Program-made: the position numbers and the translations under genes
Assembly: GCF_001511835.1 (NCBI RefSeq)
Contig: NZ_LN997848.1
Coordinates: forward strand, 992,001 to 1,056,000
Reading direction: 5' to 3'
Source of the DNA: Magnetospirillum sp. XM-1
GTDB lineage: Bacteria > Pseudomonadota > Alphaproteobacteria > Rhodospirillales > Magnetospirillaceae
Length of the DNA stretch: 64,000 bases
The notes under the pieces: model-generated
What the model saw: the letters and a program-made list of their open reading frames with translations, nothing else
Told to the model about the DNA's origin: nothing
The model's database searches: none
Part shown: in pieces, positions 1-9,763 of the stretch
Layout: each line of letters begins with the position of its first letter
How positions within the stretch are numbered: position 1 is the first letter of the stretch

Positions 1-164
1 CGTAAATATTCACGATTTTCCTCGCGGATGGGGTTCGGACAGGGCGGGGGTATATACCATGTCCGGGTGCGATGGATCAATCACGCCGCGGACAGGCCGG
101 GGCAAACGGATGGTGGAAACGCGCGTTTTTCCGTCTCTTGCCGAGGGGCGAGGGTCATGGGGGG

Positions 165-1610
165 TTACCTGGCAGCCCCTCCCCGAATGGCGAGCAATTC
201 CGGCAGGAGCACGTCGATCGCCGGGGGCAGGCCCTGCCGCAGGATCTCGGCCGTCTGGTCGGTGAGCAGCCGGGGCAGGCGGACTCCATGGGAGCGATAG
301 CCGGGAAACAGGGTTTCCAGGTCGGCCACCAGGATTTCGCCGGCGGCCTTGGCCATGGCGTATTCGGTCATGCCCCTGGGCCGTTCCGTGACGAAGACGG
401 ACGACGGGTAGAAGCCGGTCACGTCTCTGGCCCCCCCATCCCACAAGGCTTGAAGCAGGGCGTGATAGCCCTGGACGTAAAAGGCCATGAAACGCTCCAG
501 CAGGGCGGCGTCGAAGGCCATGGTCCGGGCGCGCGAGATGTAGCCGGTAGCGAAGTAGTAGACATGGCTGGGACGGTTCGGCCCCAGCCCGGCCAGTTGC
601 GTCGCCGCCGGCTGGGTGACGTCGTAGGCGAAGCACTGGGACTCTCCTCCGAAACGGCGGATTTCCTCCACGACGCGCTCGGCATCGTCTCGCCCCACCG
701 CATAGGTCACCCAGGTCCGACCGCCGCCGGCGGCGATGGCTTTGGCGGTCAGTTCGCCCAGCCCGCGCGAACCGCCGACCACCAGCGCGGTCTGTCCGGC
801 GAAGGCGTCGGGCGCGACGTGTCGGGCCAGATCGGCCAATGACGGCTGGCTTGGCGGGGGCGGGGGCGAGAACGCCTGGATGGTGCCATCGAAGGCGCCG
901 TTGCCCACCGTCATGGTGACCATGCTGAAGCGGGAATCCGTGTCGGTGACCCGGTATTCCAGGGGGGGCGTCAGACCGCGATGATGCCAGCGCAAGGCAA
1001 GGCGGGAAAAGACCGATCGCAACCCCGGGCAATACACCCCCACCAGTTGCGAGCAGGCCGCCAGATCCCGCAGGACCGGCGCGCCGAACCGGGCGGCGGC
1101 GGTGGGGAAGATCGAGACGAAGTCATCGGCCGACACCACATGGGGGACGGTGCCGTGCTGACCGGCAAGATCATCGAAGGCGATGTCCCGGGGAGCGGCA
1201 GGCGGGGCCAGGACAGAGTCCCGCACCTCGTCGGAGGCTTGCGGCAGCGCCGCACCGCCCAGGCGGATGGAGGCGGCAACCTTGTCGCCGGCCACGACGG
1301 CAAGGCGCAGATCGGCGCCATCGTGGCGGCGCAGCCGCAGGCTGATCTCCTCGCCGAGATAGACCGGGTGGGGAAACTGCACTTCCAGGCTGCCGATGCC
1401 ATCGGGGCAGGCGGGGGATTGGGCCAATTGCTCCAGCGCCCACAACACCGTGTGGATTCCATGCACCACCACGTCGCCGACGATGGAACGCCGCGCCGCC
1501 AAGGCGTCCATATGAATGGGGTTGCCATCGCCGGACAGCCGCGCGAAGACCTCCTGATCCCGGATGTCGAACCGGCGCGTGCCAAGGATCACGGGGGCTT
1601 CTTTGGACAT
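165..1610 (-). CDS. MaoC-like hydratase / short-chain dehydrogenase fusion
   Basis: A 481-residue two-domain protein. Residues about 5-140 look like a MaoC/hot-dog dehydratase, with the typical start (FDIRDQEVFARLSGDGNPIH) and a later GIHTVLWALE stretch. Residues about 265-480 are a short-chain dehydrogenase: VVGGSRGLGELTAKAIAAGG is the nucleotide-binding glycine motif, and the Y-x3-K pair is seen in MTEYAMAKAAGE. MaoC domains act on acyl-thioesters, so the protein could handle a 3-hydroxyacyl or 3-oxoacyl substrate, perhaps for acylating a surface sugar; that role is inference. It is the last gene on the left of a minus-strand polysaccharide gene run, 69 bases after the Gfo/Idh gene. The ATG at 1610 is used. 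The 164 bases to its left hold no gene I can support. Confidence 0.8.
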   Translation of the reverse strand: MSKEAPVILGTRRFDIRDQEVFARLSGDGNPIHMDALAARRSIVGDVVVHGIHTVLWALEQLAQSPACPDGIGSLEVQFPHPVYLGEEISLRLRRHDGADLRLAVVAGDKVAASIRLGGAALPQASDEVRDSVLAPPAAPRDIAFDDLAGQHGTVPHVVSADDFVSIFPTAAARFGAPVLRDLAACSQLVGVYCPGLRSVFSRLALRWHHRGLTPPLEYRVTDTDSRFSMVTMTVGNGAFDGTIQAFSPPPPPSQPSLADLARHVAPDAFAGQTALVVGGSRGLGELTAKAIAAGGGRTWVTYAVGRDDAERVVEEIRRFGGESQCFAYDVTQPAATQLAGLGPNRPSHVYYFATGYISRARTMAFDAALLERFMAFYVQGYHALLQALWDGGARDVTGFYPSSVFVTERPRGMTEYAMAKAAGEILVADLETLFPGYRSHGVRLPRLLTDQTAEILRQGLPPAIDVLLPELLAIRGGAAR

Positions 1611-1679
1611 GGCGGATGTTCCACGACGATGGAAGGGCGGTCCTTAACTAAACGTCGGGCCGGGCCGGGACAAGGGACT

Positions 1680-2627
1680 TCAGCCGCTTGCCGCCAGCAC
1701 CCGGACCACCCGCAGCCCCAGGTCCAGCGGACTGGGACCGGAGGCGGGGGCGCGCACCGCCTGGGTGAACAGGCGGACGGCGCGGGCCAGCGGCATTTCC
1801 GGCTCCACCGCCAGGGGCTCTCCGATGCCCGCCGGCCAAGGGAAACCCGGTGACGGCGGATGGCGGGTAAGCTTGTTCATGGCCACGTCGTCGAACAGCA
1901 GCACGCCCCGCTCGCCATGAACCGCCAGCCGCCGGCACTTGTCCATGGTGTTGCACAGCCGGGTCCGAGCCTCGACGGAGCCGAACCGGAGGGTCAGGGT
2001 TACGTCGCCGGCATCACCCCCCTCTTTTTCTCCCCGTGCCGTCCAGGCGGCCGACACCGAATCCGGATCGCGGCCCATCAGGTCGAGGATCTGGGCAACA
2101 TCATGGGAGCCCCAGTCCCACAGCATGGGGACGCCGCCCTTGCGGTAGGGGCCGTGATTGCCGGCTTCCGAGCGGACGGCCAGGATCGGACCGATGGACG
2201 TCAACGCGGCCTTGAGCGCCATCCAGGCGGGGTTGAACAATTGGGTGTGCTCGACCCAGACCATCACACCGGCATCTCGCGCCGCCCGGGCGATGGTCTC
2301 GGCTTCCGCCACATCCAAGGTCAGGGGCTTTTCCACCAGCACCGCCTTGCCGGCGGCGATGGCCGCCAGGGTGATCTCGGCATGGCTGGCGGGCGGAGTG
2401 GAAACGATGACCGCCTCGACCTCCGGGGCGGTGACGACGGCGCGCCAGTCACTGTCCACCGTGCAATCCGGCGGGACAATGGTGCGGCTGTCCGGGTTGG
2501 AACTGGCCAGGCGCACCAACGCCGTACCGGGCAGTCCGGCGATGGTGCGGATATAGTTCCGCCCCCAGCGCCCCGCCCCGATCAGGGCGAGGCGGACAGG
2601 GGTGTTACTGCTCGCCGGTATAGACAC
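1680..2627 (-). CDS. Gfo/Idh/MocA family oxidoreductase
   Basis: A 315-residue NAD(P)-dependent sugar or sugar-nucleotide oxidoreductase. The N-terminal Rossmann fold shows LIGAGRWGRN, and the family EKP signature is present as VEKPLTLD, where the Lys is the usual catalytic residue. The C-terminal half is the alpha/beta substrate domain. Members often oxidise or reduce C3 of UDP- or dTDP-sugars in O-antigen pathways, which fits the neighbouring epimerase and C-methyltransferase. The likely start is the GTG at 2627, which overlaps the upstream epimerase gene by 23 bases and suggests translational coupling. The exact substrate cannot be read from the sequence. Confidence 0.86.
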   Translation of the reverse strand: MSIPASSNTPVRLALIGAGRWGRNYIRTIAGLPGTALVRLASSNPDSRTIVPPDCTVDSDWRAVVTAPEVEAVIVSTPPASHAEITLAAIAAGKAVLVEKPLTLDVAEAETIARAARDAGVMVWVEHTQLFNPAWMALKAALTSIGPILAVRSEAGNHGPYRKGGVPMLWDWGSHDVAQILDLMGRDPDSVSAAWTARGEKEGGDAGDVTLTLRFGSVEARTRLCNTMDKCRRLAVHGERGVLLFDDVAMNKLTRHPPSPGFPWPAGIGEPLAVEPEMPLARAVRLFTQAVRAPASGPSPLDLGLRVVRVLAASG

Positions 2628-3666
2628 CGTCGGCCCAGGTCAGGAAACGGCGCAGGCCTTCGTTGAGGTCGACGCTGGGCTCGAACTTGAGCTGCAGCTT
2701 GGCCTTGCGGATGTCGGGGCAGCGGCGGTTGGGTTCGTCGGCGGGATAGGAATCCGGGTACTCGATGACGTTGTGGGCCACCGGCTTGCCGGTCACCTGG
2801 GAAATGCGCTCGACCAGGTCCACCATGGAGATTTCCGGCTTGGGATTGCCGATGTTGTAGGCCTCGCCCGGCACGCCGCGCAGAATCACCAGCAGGAAGC
2901 CGACCATGGCGTCGGTGATGTAGCAGAAGGTGCGCGTCTGGTTGCCCGAGCCATAGACGTTGAGCGGATAACCGCCCTTGATACGGCTGGCGAAATTGGG
3001 CAGCACCCGGTAATCGGTCTCCTGCATGCCTGGGCCGAACACGTTGAACGGGCGGATGGTATTGGTCTTGGTGCCGTGCTCGCCGTGGAAGATGTAGCAC
3101 AGCGTCTCGCCGACCCGCTTGGACTCGTCGTAGCAGGCGCGCGGGCCCTGGCAGGACACGTGGCCGCGATAGCTTTCCGGCGTGGGCACGTGCTTGGGAT
3201 CGGGATCGCCGTAGATCTCGGACGACGAGAAGAAGGTGAAGCGGGCCCCGTGCTCCTGGGCCAGTTCCAGCATGCGCCGCGTGCCGGTGATGGCCACTTC
3301 CAGGGTGGCCAGCGGATGGGCGCGGTAATAGAACGGGCTGGCGATACCGGCGGCGTGGATGACGTAGTCGAGCGCACCCTTCCACTTCAGCGGCTGAATC
3401 ACGTCGTGCTTCAGGAACTCGGTATGGGGATAATCGGTGACGTTGGCGCCTTCCTTGCCCGCCGAGATCAGGTTGTCGGCGGCGACCAGTTTCACCGGCT
3501 TCTTCAGCACGTGGGCGTTGAGATAGGCGAAGATCTCCATGAAATAGCGGCCGAGAAAGCCGCGCCCGCCGGTCAGCAGCACGGTCTTGCCGGCGAAGTC
3601 GTGGGCGGTGTCGCCCAGGCGCTCGCAGATCTCGGCGATATCGGACTTCAGTAGAAATTCGGCCAT
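2605..3666 (-). CDS. NAD-dependent epimerase/dehydratase, UDP-glucuronate decarboxylase-like
   Basis: A 353-residue extended SDR. The glycine motif is in LLTGGRGFLGRYF (about residues 31-43) and the catalytic Y-x3-K in ACYDESKR, with the SSSEIYGDP serine upstream. The YDESKR and RTFCYITDAMVGF motifs resemble UDP-glucuronate decarboxylases and dTDP-glucose dehydratases, so the protein probably makes a 4-keto or decarboxylated nucleotide sugar. It sits between a C-methyltransferase (adjacent, sharing base 3666) and the Gfo/Idh oxidoreductase, a set that would convert one NDP-sugar in successive steps. It is a paralogue of the clearer decarboxylase at 13582-14535. Confidence 0.85.
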   Translation of the reverse strand: MAEFLLKSDIAEICERLGDTAHDFAGKTVLLTGGRGFLGRYFMEIFAYLNAHVLKKPVKLVAADNLISAGKEGANVTDYPHTEFLKHDVIQPLKWKGALDYVIHAAGIASPFYYRAHPLATLEVAITGTRRMLELAQEHGARFTFFSSSEIYGDPDPKHVPTPESYRGHVSCQGPRACYDESKRVGETLCYIFHGEHGTKTNTIRPFNVFGPGMQETDYRVLPNFASRIKGGYPLNVYGSGNQTRTFCYITDAMVGFLLVILRGVPGEAYNIGNPKPEISMVDLVERISQVTGKPVAHNVIEYPDSYPADEPNRRCPDIRKAKLQLKFEPSVDLNEGLRRFLTWADGVYTGEQ

Positions 3667-4904
3667 CAGACGACCTCGACCTTGGGGATAGGGATGATGA
3701 ATTTGCCGCCACCGGTGCGGAAGGCGGCGTTCTTGCCGATGATGGCCTGGGCGAAGTTCCAGGCCAGGATCACCAGGTAATCGGGCTTTTTGGCGAAGCC
3801 GTCCGCCGACGACACCACCGGGATGTGCATACCGGGGGAATAGAGCCCCTGCTTGAGCGGCGAATCGTCGATGATGAAGTCGATCAACTCGGGGCCGATG
3901 CCGAAATGGTACATCAGCGTGGTGGCCTTGGCCGGCGCGCCGAAGCCGCCGATGCGCTTGCCTTGGGCCTTGAGCGTCTTCAGCAGGGCATTCAGCTCGG
4001 CGCCCAGTGCCTCGATGTCGGCGGCGAATTTGGAAAGCGTCGCGGCCTTGTCCAGGCCCAGCTTCTCCTCAAGCGCCACCGCCTCGGCCACCGAGGCGCC
4101 CACCTTGTGCGGGCCGCCCTTGAGCTGGGCGATGCCGCGCAAGGACCCGCCGTGCGAGCCGACCCGGATGGCTTCGACCAGCTCCATGCCCTTGGCGGCG
4201 AAGAAGCGGATCAGCGGACCCACCGAGTGGTAGTCCAGATGCTCGTGGTAGATGGTGTCGAACAGGGTGTTCTCGAACACGTCCACCAGATAGGACACCT
4301 CGAAGACGAACACGCCGGAAGGCGACAGCAGGCCGCGCACTCCGTCCACCACTCCCGACAGGTCGTCGATATGGGCGAAGACGTTGTTGGCGGTGATCAC
4401 CTCGGCCTTGCCGTGAGCGGCCGCGATCTCGGTGCCCTTGTCGGCCCCGAAGAAGCCGCAGATGGTGGGAATGCCGCGCGCCGTAGCTTCCGCCGAGATT
4501 TCCTGGGCCGGATCGATGCCCAGCACCCGCATGCCGGCCTTCTGGAAGAAGGACAGCAAGGTGCCGTCGTTGGAGCCGATGTCCAGCACCAGCCCGCCCG
4601 CCACCGGCTTGAACCGCTCCATGACGAAGGCGGCGTAATCCTCGAAATGCTTCACGAAGACAGGCGAGGTGCCTGAGACGTAGACGTAATGCTCGAACAA
4701 CACGCGGGGATCGACCACGTCCAGCAGTTGGACATGGGCGCAATCCTCGCAGAAGAACACGTCGAGCGGGAAGCGCTCCTGCGCCTTGTCCAGGTCCGAA
4801 GCCGGGACGAAGGCATTGGCCGGCGGCGTGGGGGCCAGCCTGACCACCTCGGTCAGGCGCTTCGAGCCGCACAGGCGGCAGGTGTCGCGGCGGTGGTGAC
4901 TCAT
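3666..4904 (-). CDS. SAM-dependent NDP-sugar C-methyltransferase
   Basis: A 412-residue protein of the TylC3/NovU-type C-methyltransferase family. The N-terminal zinc-binding module shows C-x2-C (TCRLCGSKRL) and a second C-x2-C (FFCEDCAHVQL). The middle is a class I SAM fold with VLDIGSNDGTLLSFF as motif I and the family DTIYHEHLDYHS stretch. The C-terminal domain includes KRIGGFGAPAKATTLMYHFG, which resembles the family's second Rossmann-like lobe. Such enzymes methylate C3 of a 4-keto sugar nucleotide. The start overlaps nothing upstream (4 bases to the cupin gene), and the stop region touches the epimerase start, consistent with one operon. Confidence 0.87.
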   Translation of the reverse strand: MSHHRRDTCRLCGSKRLTEVVRLAPTPPANAFVPASDLDKAQERFPLDVFFCEDCAHVQLLDVVDPRVLFEHYVYVSGTSPVFVKHFEDYAAFVMERFKPVAGGLVLDIGSNDGTLLSFFQKAGMRVLGIDPAQEISAEATARGIPTICGFFGADKGTEIAAAHGKAEVITANNVFAHIDDLSGVVDGVRGLLSPSGVFVFEVSYLVDVFENTLFDTIYHEHLDYHSVGPLIRFFAAKGMELVEAIRVGSHGGSLRGIAQLKGGPHKVGASVAEAVALEEKLGLDKAATLSKFAADIEALGAELNALLKTLKAQGKRIGGFGAPAKATTLMYHFGIGPELIDFIIDDSPLKQGLYSPGMHIPVVSSADGFAKKPDYLVILAWNFAQAIIGKNAAFRTGGGKFIIPIPKVEVV

Positions 4905-4908
4905 GGTC

Positions 4909-5388
4909 TTACTTGTCGCCCGGCTTCCACGAGGTCAGGCCCTCGGTGGCCAGCAGGTCGATGCGCACCACGTCGGCCTCGTAGGCGGCCTGATCGCGGG
5001 AATTGCGCGACAGCGTCAGGAAGGTGCAATCCTCGGGGAACACCATGCCGTGATCGACCATGGGCGGCGTGAACATCATCTCGCCCGCCTTGACGATCAT
5101 CCTGCTCGGCTCCTCAGTGGAGCCGGTGGGGCGGTGCCAGTACTCGATGGAGCCCGACACCACGTAGCAGTAATGCCAGTCGGTCTTGTGGTAGTGGTTG
5201 GCGCGCAAGGACCCCTTCTTGGACTCGATCAGCACCGCGCTCTTCATCAGCCGGTCGACCAGCGGCTGGATGGTGCCGCGCGCGTCGGTGAAGGCCTTCT
5301 CCAGCTTTACGACCTTGTCGAAGGGCGGCCAGGAGAGCTTCTCCTCCTCGGTTACCGGCTCGATGTCGTGGTAGTGGTCGTGGGACAT
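4909..5388 (-). CDS. Cupin sugar-modification protein (WxcM/3,5-epimerase-like)
   Basis: A 159-residue single-domain cupin. The metal- or ligand-binding half shows LRANHYHKTDWHYCYVVSG and the second cupin motif is in FTPPMVDHGMVF. The fold and the RGTIQPL start resemble RmlC-like 3,5-epimerases and WxcM-type 3,4-ketoisomerases that act on dTDP-sugars. It lies 4 bases from the C-methyltransferase gene, so it probably works on the same keto-sugar. Epimerase and isomerase cannot be told apart here. Confidence 0.75.
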   Translation of the reverse strand: MSHDHYHDIEPVTEEEKLSWPPFDKVVKLEKAFTDARGTIQPLVDRLMKSAVLIESKKGSLRANHYHKTDWHYCYVVSGSIEYWHRPTGSTEEPSRMIVKAGEMMFTPPMVDHGMVFPEDCTFLTLSRNSRDQAAYEADVVRIDLLATEGLTSWKPGDK

Positions 5389-5401
5389 GCAATCGGTCTC
5401 C

Positions 5402-6112
5402 CTAGCGGACGAAGCGTTCGCGGATGATGGTGGCGAACACCGCGATGATGTGGTGGGCCTTGATCTTCTTGCCTTCGGCGTAGGTGCGGCCGTGATACGA
5501 GATGGGCGTTTCGTAGAACACCCGGCCCGCCGCCACCGCCTTGGACAGAATCTCGGCGTGCTGCTCCCAGCCCATGGTGCGCAAGGCCGCGCCGTCCACC
5601 AGCGAGCGGCGGTAGCACAGATAGCAGGAATAGATGTCGCTGAAGGTGGTGTTGTTCAGCACGTTGAACAGGAAGGTGATCGCCCAGTTGCCGATCTTGT
5701 GCCAGAAATAGAACACCCTGGTGTACTCGGGCGCGGCGAAGCGCGACCCCATCACCACGTCGGCACCGAAATCGCGCACCGGTTTCAACAGGCGGGCGTA
5801 ATCGTCGGGGTCGTATTCCAGGTCGGCGTCCTGGAACAGCACGAAATCGCCGCCGGCCACCGCCAGCCCCGCCTTGACCGCCGCACCCTTGCCGCCATTG
5901 GCCTGATGCACCACCCGGTCGTACAGCTCGGGCCGCGCGTCGAGGATCTCCTTGGTGCGGTCCTTGGAGCCGTCATTGACCACCACGATTTCCAGCTCGA
6001 TGCCGGGAACGGCCTGAGTGCGCACCCGCTCCAGCACCTGGGCGATGGTCTTTTCCTCGTTGTAGGCGGGAATGATGACGCTGACCTTGATGGACTGATT
6101 GGCTTCAGACAA
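5402..6112 (-). CDS. Glycosyltransferase family 2 (polyprenyl-phosphate sugar transferase type)
   Basis: About 236 residues from a TTG at 6112. That start was chosen because AGAGG sits about 8 bases upstream and the protein then begins at the usual distance before [14 protein letters not shown]. An in-frame TTG at 6175 would add 21 unlikely residues. The GT-A fold shows [10 protein letters not shown] and the DxD-like [12 protein letters not shown], followed by GSRF, as in DPM1/GtrB-like enzymes that load a sugar onto a polyprenyl phosphate. No C-terminal membrane pair is visible. It closes the sugar-modification sub-operon, 13 bases after the cupin gene. Confidence 0.85.
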   Translation of the reverse strand: MSEANQSIKVSVIIPAYNEEKTIAQVLERVRTQAVPGIELEIVVVNDGSKDRTKEILDARPELYDRVVHQANGGKGAAVKAGLAVAGGDFVLFQDADLEYDPDDYARLLKPVRDFGADVVMGSRFAAPEYTRVFYFWHKIGNWAITFLFNVLNNTTFSDIYSCYLCYRRSLVDGAALRTMGWEQHAEILSKAVAAGRVFYETPISYHGRTYAEGKKIKAHHIIAVFATIIRERFVR

Positions 6113-6197
6113 GGAATACCTCTGGGTCGCGTCAGGGCCGGTTGGGGGCAGTTCTAGCCACAGGTTCGACAGCAATGCAAGCGGGCATTGCCATGGG

Positions 6198-7148
6198 TTA
6201 CGGGTGTGTCGTCGCCCACAGGCTCCCGACGGCCCCGACGACCTGATCCACGCCGAGGTCCAGCATCAGGCAGTCGGAGCGGCGGTGGTCGAAATCGGGG
6301 GCGTGGCAAATGTCTTCGAACGAACGCGGGCCGCGCACCGAGGCGCAGCGGGGGCCGAAGGGGCCGTAGAACACTTCCGACGACGGACCGAACAGCCCCA
6401 GCGTCGGCGTGCCCGAGGCCGCCGCGATGTGCATCAGGCCGGAATCGTTGCCCACATACAGGCTGGCCCGCTTGAGGCAGGCATGAAGGGTGGCCAGGTC
6501 CACCTTGCCGATCAGGTCGATGCGACGCTCTGCCGGAACGGATTCGATCAGGGGCCGAAGGGACGGACGCTCGGACTCGGAGCCGAACAGCGCCACCCTG
6601 GCTCCGGCCAGGATGCCGCCTTCGCCGGTCAGCTGTCGGGCCAGCTGGGCGAAGCGCTCGGCCGGCCATTGCTTGGGCGCCCAATTGGCGCCGGGGCCCA
6701 GCGCCAGGACGGGGCCGTCGCCCATCAGCCGGGCGGCCTCGGCCTCCTGGGCAGGGGTGGACCACAGGACGGGCGCCAGCGGCCGGTCGATGCCCAGCAG
6801 GGCGGAAAGATGCAGCAGCCGGTGCCTGGGCTCCCACGAGGACTTGATGATCTTGCGCCTGAACGTCGGCACCAGCCAGCCCAGGCCCGAGCCACGCAGG
6901 TCGATCACCTGATGCCAGTAGGTTCCCGCCGTCTGCCGCCACAGGTCGACCCAATGGCCGGCGCGCCGGCGCTTGACCATGGGGATGACCTTCTCCACGA
7001 AGGGGGCTGGTTGGAACAATCCCGCCGCCGCTTGACCGCAGGCTACCGTGAAGCGGGCCCGGGGATGCTGCTCCGCCAGATGGGCCAGCAACCCGGTGGA
7101 CAGCACCGCATCGCCGATGCGGCTGGCGGTGACGAACAGGATGCGCAA
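6198..7148 (-). CDS. Glycosyltransferase family 9 (heptosyltransferase-like)
   Basis: A 316-residue GT-B enzyme of the ADP-heptose:LPS heptosyltransferase family. It starts [20 protein letters not shown], as WaaC/WaaF/WaaQ proteins do. The C-terminal nucleotide-sugar site is marked by [19 protein letters not shown] and [20 protein letters not shown]. It would transfer heptose or a related sugar to the lipid A core or a surface glycan on the cytoplasmic side of the inner membrane. It lies 3 bases from the nucleotide-sugar dehydrogenase gene and upstream of the GT2 gene, and gmhB in the same locus fits heptose supply. Confidence 0.87.
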   Translation of the reverse strand: MRILFVTASRIGDAVLSTGLLAHLAEQHPRARFTVACGQAAAGLFQPAPFVEKVIPMVKRRRAGHWVDLWRQTAGTYWHQVIDLRGSGLGWLVPTFRRKIIKSSWEPRHRLLHLSALLGIDRPLAPVLWSTPAQEAEAARLMGDGPVLALGPGANWAPKQWPAERFAQLARQLTGEGGILAGARVALFGSESERPSLRPLIESVPAERRIDLIGKVDLATLHACLKRASLYVGNDSGLMHIAAASGTPTLGLFGPSSEVFYGPFGPRCASVRGPRSFEDICHAPDFDHRRSDCLMLDLGVDQVVGAVGSLWATTHP

Positions 7149-7151
7149 TGG

Positions 7152-8423
7152 CTATAACCGCCAGAGTCGGAGGGTGTCGGGGATGTCCATGCCGCGCCAC
7201 ATGCCCTTGACGTCGGCCACCAGCCCGCCGTCCCGCACCAGGGTGGCGAAGCTTTCGTCCGAGAAGGCGACATAGGGCTGATGCGGCACGGCGCCCACCA
7301 AGCAGTCGTAGCCCTGGGCGCCTTCCAGGCTGGGCATCAGGGTCTCGGAATATTCGTGCTCGGCCTCGGTGGGGTCGGCGAAGGGGTCGTGGACGTCCAC
7401 GGCGTGTCCCCTGGCCCGAAGCGCGCGGATCACATCCACCACCTTGGAATTCCTGAGATCGGGGACGTTTTCCTTGAAGGTCAGGCCGAGGACCAGGATG
7501 CGCGACGGGCCGGCAAGCTGGGCCGAAATCCGTTCGGCGATCCACTCGCCCATGCCGTCGTTGATGCGCCGCCCCGACAGGATGATCTCGGGATGGTGGC
7601 CGTTGTCCTGGGCGCACTGGGCCAGGTAGAAGGGGTCGACGCCGATGCAGTGGCCGCCCACCAGACCCGGCTTGAAATTGAGGAAGTTCCACTTGGTGGC
7701 CGAGGCGTCCAGCACGTCGTAGACCGAGATTCCCAGCTTCTGGAAGATCATGGTCACCTCGTTGATGAAGGCGATGTTGATGTCGCGCTGGGCGTTCTCG
7801 ATTACCTTGGCGGCTTCGGCCACCTTGATGGAGGCGGCGGGGAACACGCCGCCCGTGGTCACCGAGCCGTAGACGCGGGCCAGCAGCGCCGTCACCTCGG
7901 GGGTCTGGCCGGCAATCACCTTGGTGATGCGGTCCACGGTGTGCTCGCGGTCGCCGGGATTGATGCGCTCGGGGCTGTAGCCCAGGAAGAAGTCGGTGCC
8001 GCATTTGAGCCCCGAATGCTTTTCCAGCTCGGGCCCGCAGATATCTTCGGTGACGCCGGGATAGACGGTGCTTTCGAACACCACCACCGCGCCCTTCCTC
8101 ATGGCCTGGCCCACCGAGCGGCAGGCCGACAGCACCGGCTTCAGGTCGGGGCGGTTGTCCGCATCCACCGGGGTGGGCACGGTGACGATGTAGACGTCCT
8201 GGCCGGCGATGTCCTCGGACTTGGCCGACAGCCGCATGGTGCTGGCCCGCAGGCGCGCGGTCTCCACCTCGCCGGTGCGGTCCTGGCCCTTGTGCAGCTC
8301 GGCGATGCGGCCCTGGTCGATGTCGAACCCGATGGTGGGGAAGTGGCGGGCGATGGCTACGGCCAGCGGCAGGCCGACATAGCCCAGGCCGATGACGGCG
8401 ATCCGCGACGACGGGGTGGACAT
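7152..8423 (-). CDS. UDP-N-acetyl-hexosamine 6-dehydrogenase (WbpA/TviB/WbpO type)
   Basis: A 423-residue nucleotide-sugar dehydrogenase. The N-terminal NAD site is VIGLGYVGLPLAVAIA. The central domain carries FESTVYPGVTEDICGPELE, and the catalytic cysteine lies in GGHCIGVDPFYLA. The C-terminal UDP-binding domain shows LGLTFKENVPDLRNSK. These motifs match the WbpA/WbpO/TviB branch, which oxidises UDP-GlcNAc or UDP-GalNAc to the uronic acid, better than UDP-glucose dehydrogenase. Its product would be a uronate that the AsnB-like protein at 11693-13585 could amidate. An 80-base gap separates it from the upstream GT4 gene. Confidence 0.88.
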   Translation of the reverse strand: MSTPSSRIAVIGLGYVGLPLAVAIARHFPTIGFDIDQGRIAELHKGQDRTGEVETARLRASTMRLSAKSEDIAGQDVYIVTVPTPVDADNRPDLKPVLSACRSVGQAMRKGAVVVFESTVYPGVTEDICGPELEKHSGLKCGTDFFLGYSPERINPGDREHTVDRITKVIAGQTPEVTALLARVYGSVTTGGVFPAASIKVAEAAKVIENAQRDINIAFINEVTMIFQKLGISVYDVLDASATKWNFLNFKPGLVGGHCIGVDPFYLAQCAQDNGHHPEIILSGRRINDGMGEWIAERISAQLAGPSRILVLGLTFKENVPDLRNSKVVDVIRALRARGHAVDVHDPFADPTEAEHEYSETLMPSLEGAQGYDCLVGAVPHQPYVAFSDESFATLVRDGGLVADVKGMWRGMDIPDTLRLWRL

Positions 8424-8503
8424 GGAACGGGGCTCCTAACGACGTATCTGGATGGGGTTGTGGACAAGGCTGCCCCTCCCCGTCAACGAAAAGATAAGGG
8501 ACT

Positions 8504-9763
8504 CTAGCCCTCGACCGTGCCGGCTTGGGTGGGGCCGCGCCCGGCGACGACCAGATCCAGCACCTGGATGAACAGTTCAGCCTGGCGCTCGCGGGTGTGG
8601 GTCGAGGCGGCGGCCAGGCTGGCCTCGGCCAAAATCTTGCGCTCGGCGTGGTCGTCGGCCAGGCGGCGCGCCGCGGCGGCCAGCCCGTCCGGGTCGGCGG
8701 CGGGCACGAACAGCCCGGCCCGGTCGGCCTCGACGATGTGGGACGCCTCGCCCCGGGGCGCCACCAGCAGCAGCGGCAGGCCCATGCCCATGGCCTCGAA
8801 CATCTTGGACGGGATCACCTCGGCGAAGGCGGGCGAATCCTTCAGATGGATCAGCGCCACGTCGCACAGCGACCACACGGCGGGCATGCGGTCCTTGGGC
8901 TGGGGTGGGCCGAACACCACGTTGGAGAGATTGCGCCGCGCCGCTTCGTCCTTCAGCATCTGGCGCTCGGCGCCGTTGCCCACCAGCAGGAAGCGGATAT
9001 GAGGGGCGGTGTCCTTCAGCCGCTCGGCGGCGTCCAGCACGTTGATCAGGCCGTGGGCCATGCCGTGGGTGCCCACATAGCCGATGACGAACTTGCCCCC
9101 CAGGCCCCATTCGGCCTCCAGCGCCTCGTCCCTGGGGCGCGGTGCGTAGCGGGGCAGGTCGACGCCGTTGATCACCACGGCGATCTTCTCGGCCGGAATG
9201 CGGCGTTGGGCCAGGTCGGCCTTGAACGCCCGGGTCAGGGCCACCACGGCGGCCGAGCGGCGATAAAGGAACAGTTCGAGGGCCTCGATGGCGCGGATGA
9301 CCGGGCTGTCCTTCATGGCGCCCACGGCGGTGATGGAGCGCGGCCAAAGGTCGCCCAGTTCGAAGACGAAGGGAGCGCGGCGCAAGCCGGCCAGGACCCA
9401 GCCGCCCACGGCGGCGAAGAATTGCGGGCTGGTGGAGACCACCACGTCGGGGCGCTTTTCGAACAGGCCGACCGCCACCGCCATGACCATGAAGGACAGG
9501 AAGTCGATGATGCGCCTGGCGAAGCCCTCGTTGGGGGCGATGTAGGTCTTGACGCGGACCACCCGGATGCCCTGGTGGTCGGTGACCTGGCGCCAGCGGT
9601 TCTCCCAGCCGTCGAACAGCTTGCCGCCGGGAAAGTTGGGGGCCGAGGTCAGCACCGTCACCTCATGGCCAGCCCGAATCCAATAAAGCGCCCGTTCCGA
9701 CACCCGCGTGGCGGCGGCGTTGGTTTCGGGCGGAAAATTCTCGGTCAGGAAAAGGATGCGCAT
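8504..9763 (-). CDS. Glycosyltransferase family 4 (WbuB-like)
   Basis: A 419-residue GT-B glycosyltransferase. The N-terminus MRILFLTENFPPETNAAATR followed by VLTSAPNFPGG is typical of WbuB-type transferases of O-antigen clusters. The C-terminal donor domain contains VIGYVGTHGMAHGL and the E-x7-E region in HLKDSPAFAEVIPSKMFEAM. It starts inside the end of gmhB (19-base overlap), so the two are probably translated together. Acceptor and donor sugars are unknown. Confidence 0.87.
   Translation of the reverse strand: MRILFLTENFPPETNAAATRVSERALYWIRAGHEVTVLTSAPNFPGGKLFDGWENRWRQVTDHQGIRVVRVKTYIAPNEGFARRIIDFLSFMVMAVAVGLFEKRPDVVVSTSPQFFAAVGGWVLAGLRRAPFVFELGDLWPRSITAVGAMKDSPVIRAIEALELFLYRRSAAVVALTRAFKADLAQRRIPAEKIAVVINGVDLPRYAPRPRDEALEAEWGLGGKFVIGYVGTHGMAHGLINVLDAAERLKDTAPHIRFLLVGNGAERQMLKDEAARRNLSNVVFGPPQPKDRMPAVWSLCDVALIHLKDSPAFAEVIPSKMFEAMGMGLPLLLVAPRGEASHIVEADRAGLFVPAADPDGLAAAARRLADDHAERKILAEASLAAASTHTRERQAELFIQVLDLVVAGRGPTQAGTVEG

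Noticed and set aside
1..164. Left edge of the window as a possible gene or promoter.
   Set aside because: Only short overlapping frames without motifs occur; there is no convincing promoter for a gene inside the window.
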